Shown piece by piece: positions 6,942-10,764 of a stretch of DNA of 10,764 nt (the first letter of the stretch is position 1; every line of letters starts with the position of its first letter). A program made the position numbers and the translations under genes. The stretch covers positions 1 through 10,764 of the forward strand of contig JANNYF010000127.1 of assembly GCA_031409955.1 (NCBI GenBank), read 5' to 3'. The notes beneath the pieces are model-generated. The model saw nothing but the letters and a program-made list of their open reading frames with translations, searched no databases and was not told where the DNA came from. Source of the DNA: JAFDVL01 sp031409955 (GTDB taxonomy: Bacteria > Acidobacteriota > Blastocatellia > RBC074).

Positions 6942-8396
6942 ATGCAAGCAGAAACCAAAGCTAAAACCGCCAAGATCGGAATGATCGGACTCGCCGTAAT
7001 GGGCGAAAACCTTGCGCTCAACATTGCGCGCAACGGCTTCCCGATTGCCGTCTTCAATCGAGATACAACCAAAGTAGACAAGTTCCTCAAGCGTGCTGAA
7101 TCGTTTCAGGATTCAGACAAAGTCATCGGCACCTATTCGCTCGCAGATTTCGTCGCCTCGCTCGAAACGCCGCGCAAAATCATTTTGCTCGTCAAAGCGG
7201 GCGATCCCGTGGACGCGGTCATCAATCAATTGAAACCATTGCTCGCGCCCGGCGACATCGTGATTGATGGCGGCAATTCGTTCTTCCGCGATACACAACG
7301 CCGCGAAAAAGATTTGAAAGCGGCAGGCTTTCGTTACATCGGCTCCGGCGTGTCGGGCGGCGAATCGGGCGCGTTGTGGGGGCCGTCGTTGATGCCGGGC
7401 GGCGAAGAATCCGCCTACAACGAACTCAAACCGATTTGGGAAGCGATTGCGGCCAAAGTGGATGACGGCCCGTGCGTGACCTATATCGGCCCAGACGGCG
7501 CAGGCCATTTCGTGAAGATGATCCACAACGGCATCGAGTACGGCGATATGCAATTGATCGCTGAAGCTTATGATATTTTGCGCTCGGCGCTGGGGCTGCA
7601 AGCGGATGAACTGCACCAGATTTTCAGCGCTTGGAATGCTGGAATGCTCGACTCCTTCCTCATCGAAATCACGGCGAAAATCTTCAAGGTCAAAGACCCG
7701 GAAACGGGTCAGGCGCTGGTAGATTTAGTCCTCGACAAAGCCGGGCAAAAAGGCACGGGCAAATGGACATCACAAGTCGCGCTCGAACTCGGCGTCGTGA
7801 TTCCGACGATTAACGCCGCCGTAGATTCGCGCATTCTTTCTTCAATGAAAGCCGAACGCGTCGCCGCTAGCAAAGAGATTTCTGGCCCCGCCGATGTCCA
7901 GTACACAGGCGACAAGCAAGCGTTGATTGATGCCGTGCGCGATGCGTTATATGCGAGCAAGATTTGTTCGTACGCGCAAGGCATGAATCTGATTCGCGCC
8001 CAAGCCGCAGTCGAAGGCTGGAATTTGAATATGGGCGAGATTTCGCGCATCTGGAAAGGCGGCTGCATCATCCGCGCGCAGTTCCTCGACAAGATCAAAC
8101 AAGCCTATCAACGCCGCGCCGACTTGCCGAATCTGCTACTCGATCCTGATTTCAAAGTCTGGGTGATGGAAGCGCAACCGCGCTGGCGTCAAGCCGTGAC
8201 AACCGCGCAAAACTTAGGGATTGCGATTCCGGCGATGGCGGCGAGTTTGTCGTATTTCGATTCGTACCGCACGGCGAACCTACCGCAAAACCTGACGCAA
8301 GCCCAACGCGACTTCTTCGGCTCGCACACCTACGAACGCACGGACAAACCCGCTGGCGAATTTGTGCATACCGAATGGGAAGAGTTGGCGAAGTAG
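6942..8396 (+). CDS. gnd: 6-phosphogluconate dehydrogenase, decarboxylating
   Basis: Oxidises and decarboxylates 6-phosphogluconate to ribulose 5-phosphate, producing NADPH in the oxidative pentose phosphate pathway in the cytoplasm. The protein has 484 residues, the normal size for the long form. The N-terminal Rossmann domain has the fingerprint IGMIGLAVMG (12-21) and NRD at 39-41, where the cofactor phosphate is usually read. DGGNS (109-113), GVSGGESGALWGPSLMPGG, and HFVKMIHNGIEYGD with Lys192, His195, Asn196 and Glu199 match the substrate site and the catalytic Lys/Glu pair. GTGKWTSQVALELGV begins the helical C-terminal domain. Trp replaces the Lys of the E. coli GALKGPS motif, which may be lineage variation. 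AGGAG (6932-6936) lies five bases before the ATG. The start is only 11 bases after a hairpin with a T-run, so transcription may depend on read-through. Confidence 0.97.
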   Translation: MQAETKAKTAKIGMIGLAVMGENLALNIARNGFPIAVFNRDTTKVDKFLKRAESFQDSDKVIGTYSLADFVASLETPRKIILLVKAGDPVDAVINQLKPLLAPGDIVIDGGNSFFRDTQRREKDLKAAGFRYIGSGVSGGESGALWGPSLMPGGEESAYNELKPIWEAIAAKVDDGPCVTYIGPDGAGHFVKMIHNGIEYGDMQLIAEAYDILRSALGLQADELHQIFSAWNAGMLDSFLIEITAKIFKVKDPETGQALVDLVLDKAGQKGTGKWTSQVALELGVVIPTINAAVDSRILSSMKAERVAASKEISGPADVQYTGDKQALIDAVRDALYASKICSYAQGMNLIRAQAAVEGWNLNMGEISRIWKGGCIIRAQFLDKIKQAYQRRADLPNLLLDPDFKVWVMEAQPRWRQAVTTAQNLGIAIPAMAASLSYFDSYRTANLPQNLTQAQRDFFGSHTYERTDKPAGEFVHTEWEELAK

Positions 8397-8428
8397 CCAT
8401 CAAAATCTCAAAATCACCGGGTTCAAGA

Positions 8429-8531
8429 CACGAAGAAGTTTTAGACAGAATTGACAAGATGAACAGGATGAAAAGCAATTCAATCCTGTAAATCGTGTCA
8501 ATCCTGTCTAAATTTTTTGTATCCTTTCGTG
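8429..8531. repeat. Palindromic intergenic repeat of ACAGGAT/ATCCTGT type; possible terminator of gnd
   Basis: The left arm 8440-8469 pairs with the right arm 8483-8512, matching at 26 of 30 positions, around a 13-base loop. An outer pair CACGAA (8429-8434) / TTCGTG (8526-8531) adds a second level, separated by unequal internal loops. Six T (8513-8518) follow the main stem directly, as in an intrinsic terminator, but the stem is poor in G and C. The wording (GACAGAATTGACAAGATGAACAGGAT and its complement, then TCCTTTCGTGGTTC) suggests a dispersed repeat family rather than a single-use terminator. It fills most of the 146 bases between gnd and rdgB. Confidence 0.75.
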
Positions 8532-8542
8532 GTTCATGGCTT

Positions 8543-9157
8543 ATGCAAAAACTGTTAATTGCGACAACCAACGCCGGGAAAGTGCGCGAAATCTCGCTGC
8601 TGCTTGGAACCCTGCCCTACGAAATTATTGGACTCAAAGACCTGCCGGAAACGCCGCCGCCTGTCGAAGAAACCGGGACGACTTTCGCGGCCAACGCAAT
8701 TCTCAAATCGGAATATTACTTTGCCCAAACAGGCGTGTTCGCGCTCGCCGATGATTCGGGTCTGGAAGTGGATGCGCTGGACGGTGCGCCGGGCATTTAT
8801 TCGGCGCGTTTTGCGGGCGAAGACGCGAGCGATGCCGACCGCGTGGTGAAGTTATTGGAGGAATTGCGCAACGTACCGACAGAACAACGCACCGCGCGCT
8901 TTGTGTGCAGTATCGCGTTGACTGGGATCATTAACGGCGAAGTGCAGACGCGCGTGTTTGAAGGCTTTGCGGAAGGTTTGATTACGCGGAAGACGCGCGG
9001 CAGCAGTGGCTTTGGCTACGATCCGATTTTCTATGACAAAGAAATCGGGCTGACCTTCGCCGAACTCACGCGCGAAGAAAAGTCAGCCCGCAGCCATCGC
9101 GGCAAAGCTCTCACTGCCGCAAAAGAGTTTTTGGAAACTTTACGGGAAAATGCCTAG
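8543..9157 (+). CDS. rdgB: RdgB/HAM1 non-canonical purine NTP pyrophosphatase (XTP/dITP diphosphatase)
   Basis: Hydrolyses dITP, ITP and XTP to monophosphates and pyrophosphate, keeping deaminated purines out of DNA and RNA; cytoplasmic and Mg-dependent in the family. At 204 residues it is full length. Visible signatures: LLIATTNAGKVREI (4-17) for nucleotide binding, ALADDSGLEVDAL (67-79) with the acidic metal/base residues Asp70 and Asp71, GAPGIYSARFAG, SSGFGYDPIF (154-163) for base recognition, and SHRGKAL (184-190). ATG 8543 is chosen because the family begins right at this strand. An in-frame GTG at 8495 would start inside the palindrome and add 16 unlikely residues. No clear ribosome binding site precedes the ATG, which lies 11 bases after the outer repeat arm. 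The coding end overlaps the convergent dehydrogenase gene by 18 bases. Confidence 0.95.
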   Translation: MQKLLIATTNAGKVREISLLLGTLPYEIIGLKDLPETPPPVEETGTTFAANAILKSEYYFAQTGVFALADDSGLEVDALDGAPGIYSARFAGEDASDADRVVKLLEELRNVPTEQRTARFVCSIALTGIINGEVQTRVFEGFAEGLITRKTRGSSGFGYDPIFYDKEIGLTFAELTREEKSARSHRGKALTAAKEFLETLRENA

Positions 9158-10555
9158 CTGCTCATACGTCGTAGCGACTTTATCAATCGAAATTGCGTAG
9201 GCCGCCGTCCGCAGGCTTTGCAGTTTCTTTTGCCCGCGCGTTTCCAGAATTTGCACATACGAATCAATCATCGTCTTTTCCAAACCTGACACGACTAAGT
9301 CATATTCATCCGAACCATGCACAAGTTGTTTGCGGTCAAGTTCGGGGAATTGAAAATGGGTCGCATCTTCAATCGCACGCAGCAACTTGCTTTCGGATTT
9401 CTCTTCGGCCAATTGCGACAGGCGTCCGAACCGCACGTGCGACAGATTCTTCAGCCACTCGAAATACGAAACGATCACGCCGCCGGCATTCGCGTACATA
9501 TCGGGAACCATCAGCACGCCTTTGTGCAACAGGATTTCTTCGGCGTCGGGCGTGACCGGGCCGTTCGCGCCTTCCAGAATGATTTTGGCTTGCAGGCGCG
9601 CGGCATTGTCGGCAGTGATTTGATTTTCGAGCGCCGCCGGAACTAACACATCGCATTCCTGTTCCAACACATCCGCTGAATTCGCAAAGCTGACCGCGCC
9701 GGGATAATTCAGAATGGATTTGTTTTCCTGCCGATGCTGGATTACGGCGTCAATGTCCAGGCCATCGCTGTTGAAGATGCCGCCTTCGTATTCGGCAATT
9801 CCAGTGATGACGACTTGGCCTTCGCGCGACGCAATCTGCCCAAAGTTCGAGCCGACATTGCCCAGCCCCTGCACAATGCACCGCTTGCCCGCCACGCCGA
9901 CCGAGAGATTGCGCGCCTTCATATCGTCCGCTTGATTGCACGCCTCGCGCAGCGCGTAAAACAAGCCGCGCCCCGTTGCTTCGCGCCGCCCGCGAATGCC
10001 GCCTTGCGCAACCGGCTTGCCCGTCACACAACCAAGCGCGTTGAGTTCCAGCGGGTGCATCGCTAGGTACGTGTCGGCGATCCAGGCCATTTCTTTTTCG
10101 CCCGTGCCGTAATCCGGTGCAGGCACATCCACCGCCGGGCCGATAAAATTTTTCTTGATGAGTTCGTGTGTGTAGCGGCGCGTGATGCGTTCGAGTTGTG
10201 CCAGCGTGTATTTCTTCGGATCAATTTTGACGCCGCCTTTCGCGCCCCCGAACGGCACATCTACCAACGCGCATTTGTACGTCATCAACGCCGCCAGCGC
10301 CTGCACTTCGTCTTCGTTGACTTCGGGCGCATAGCGGATGCCGCCTTTGGTGGGCAGCTTGTGATGGCTGTGTTCGACGCGCCAACCGTAAATAATTTCA
10401 ATCGTGCCGTCGTCGTAGCGCAGCGGAAATTCAACGCGATAGGTGCAATTGCATTGCTTGACGTGTTCGAGCAGCGCCGCCGGATGATCGGTGTAAACGG
10501 CGGCCTGATCGAAGTACCGATTGACGTTTTCGTAAAAGCTCGTCTGGTTGCTCAT
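9140..10555 (-). CDS. Glu/Leu/Phe/Val-family dehydrogenase, probably glutamate dehydrogenase
   Basis: A 471-residue enzyme of the family that reversibly deaminates an amino acid with NAD(P); glutamate to 2-oxoglutarate plus ammonium is the most likely reaction. KGGIRYAP (70-77), TYKCALVDVPFGGAKGGVKID with Lys94 and Lys106, and PAPDYGTG with Asp148 give the substrate and catalytic residues. The spacing Lys70-Lys94-Lys106 equals that of clostridial glutamate dehydrogenase (89-113-125). The NAD(P) domain has GLGNVG (230-235), then Glu255 near the end of the second strand (GIAEYEGG), which may favour NAD over NADP. NAGGVIVSYFEW closes the domain. It is somewhat longer than the common ~420-residue bacterial form. 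Start: AAGGA (complement of 10563-10567) lies seven bases before ATG 10555. Leucine or phenylalanine dehydrogenase is less likely on length and on the PAPDYGTG context. Confidence 0.93.
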   Translation of the reverse strand: MSNQTSFYENVNRYFDQAAVYTDHPAALLEHVKQCNCTYRVEFPLRYDDGTIEIIYGWRVEHSHHKLPTKGGIRYAPEVNEDEVQALAALMTYKCALVDVPFGGAKGGVKIDPKKYTLAQLERITRRYTHELIKKNFIGPAVDVPAPDYGTGEKEMAWIADTYLAMHPLELNALGCVTGKPVAQGGIRGRREATGRGLFYALREACNQADDMKARNLSVGVAGKRCIVQGLGNVGSNFGQIASREGQVVITGIAEYEGGIFNSDGLDIDAVIQHRQENKSILNYPGAVSFANSADVLEQECDVLVPAALENQITADNAARLQAKIILEGANGPVTPDAEEILLHKGVLMVPDMYANAGGVIVSYFEWLKNLSHVRFGRLSQLAEEKSESKLLRAIEDATHFQFPELDRKQLVHGSDEYDLVVSGLEKTMIDSYVQILETRGQKKLQSLRTAAYAISIDKVATTYEQLGIFP

Positions 10556-10654
10556 AAGTTGATCCTTAGTTGATGGGAAAGATTTATCTTGCTGGTTGAT
10601 TGGATTGGACTCAATTGCTTCGGAAATGTCATTGCCCTTGTCCTCGTACGCGGC

Positions 10655-10684
10655 ATTCTAAACAATCCGAATCGTCGGCGACAA
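10655..10684 (-). promoter_or_regulatory. Candidate sigma-70-type promoter for the glutamate dehydrogenase gene
   Basis: Read on the minus strand, TTGTCG (10684-10679) and TAGAAT (10660-10655) are 18 bases apart. They would start a transcript near 10648, giving a leader of about 90 bases before ATG 10555. Chosen by eye in the only sequence available upstream; the rest of 10556-10764 shows no convincing gene. Confidence 0.35.
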
Positions 10685-10764
10685 GTAATCTCTGCGGAAC
10701 AGTACCGCCAGCCGGAGCCAGCGAGCTTTATTAATTGACGCGTAGAAGGTAACCAAGCACGCAC

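Noticed and set aside
9317..9646. Plus-strand frames opposite the glutamate dehydrogenase gene
   Set aside because: They are antisense shadows of a gene with clear catalytic motifs and show no independent evidence.
10552..10764. Minus-strand frame of 70 codons reaching the window edge and overlapping the dehydrogenase start
   Set aside because: Composition is unlike a protein, it covers the dehydrogenase ribosome binding site and candidate promoter, and no motif is visible.
1..10764. New defence, secretion or biosynthetic gene system
   Set aside because: Five of the six genes fall into known general families without mobile or defence neighbours; the only unassigned parts are the Calx-beta C-terminal module and the two palindromes.

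Overview
This window carries six protein genes and no RNA gene, CRISPR array, transposase or phage gene. It looks like an ordinary chromosomal segment of a free-living, Gram-negative-type bacterium: there is a predicted lipoprotein, and a predicted outer-membrane barrel with a signal peptide and a C-terminal Phe. Two things point, as an inference only, to Acidobacteriota of the Blastocatellia type: the large tandem Calx-beta surface protein, and the word-like palindromic repeats in the gaps (GTCTGGAGAGTC units; ACAGGAT/ATCCTGT units with TTCGTGGTTC). No taxonomic search was possible.

Layout. Positions 1-3084 (+) are the C-terminal 1027 residues of a large secreted Calx-beta repeat protein whose start lies outside the window. 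It ends in two cysteine-containing domains and is followed by a strong intrinsic terminator (3104-3164). A candidate promoter (3190-3217) then leads into a two-gene unit: an alpha/beta hydrolase (3287-4321, probable TTG start) overlapping a DUF2490 barrel protein (4312-4977). After a 257-base gap comes an orphan family 5 extracellular solute-binding lipoprotein (5235-6845). The next gene, gnd (6-phosphogluconate dehydrogenase, 6942-8396), is followed by the RdgB/HAM1 house-cleaning nucleotide pyrophosphatase (8543-9157). On the minus strand, a Glu/Leu/Phe/Val-family dehydrogenase, probably glutamate dehydrogenase (10555-9140), converges on rdgB with an 18-base overlap of coding ends. Its candidate promoter is near 10655-10684.

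How the genes relate. The last four genes are metabolic or housekeeping: peptide-type solute capture, oxidative pentose phosphate NADPH production, removal of deaminated purine nucleotides, and glutamate/2-oxoglutarate interconversion. They share no single pathway. The hydrolase and DUF2490 protein are probably co-translated, but their joint role is unknown.

The unexplained structure is mostly non-coding. Two unrelated long imperfect palindromes, each followed by a T-run, fill the gaps on either side of gnd and end 11 and 24 bases before the next start codon. The Calx-beta repeats also share exact DNA stretches of 39-59 bases, which suggests recent duplication or gene conversion. I see no convincing new defence, mobile or biosynthetic system here.
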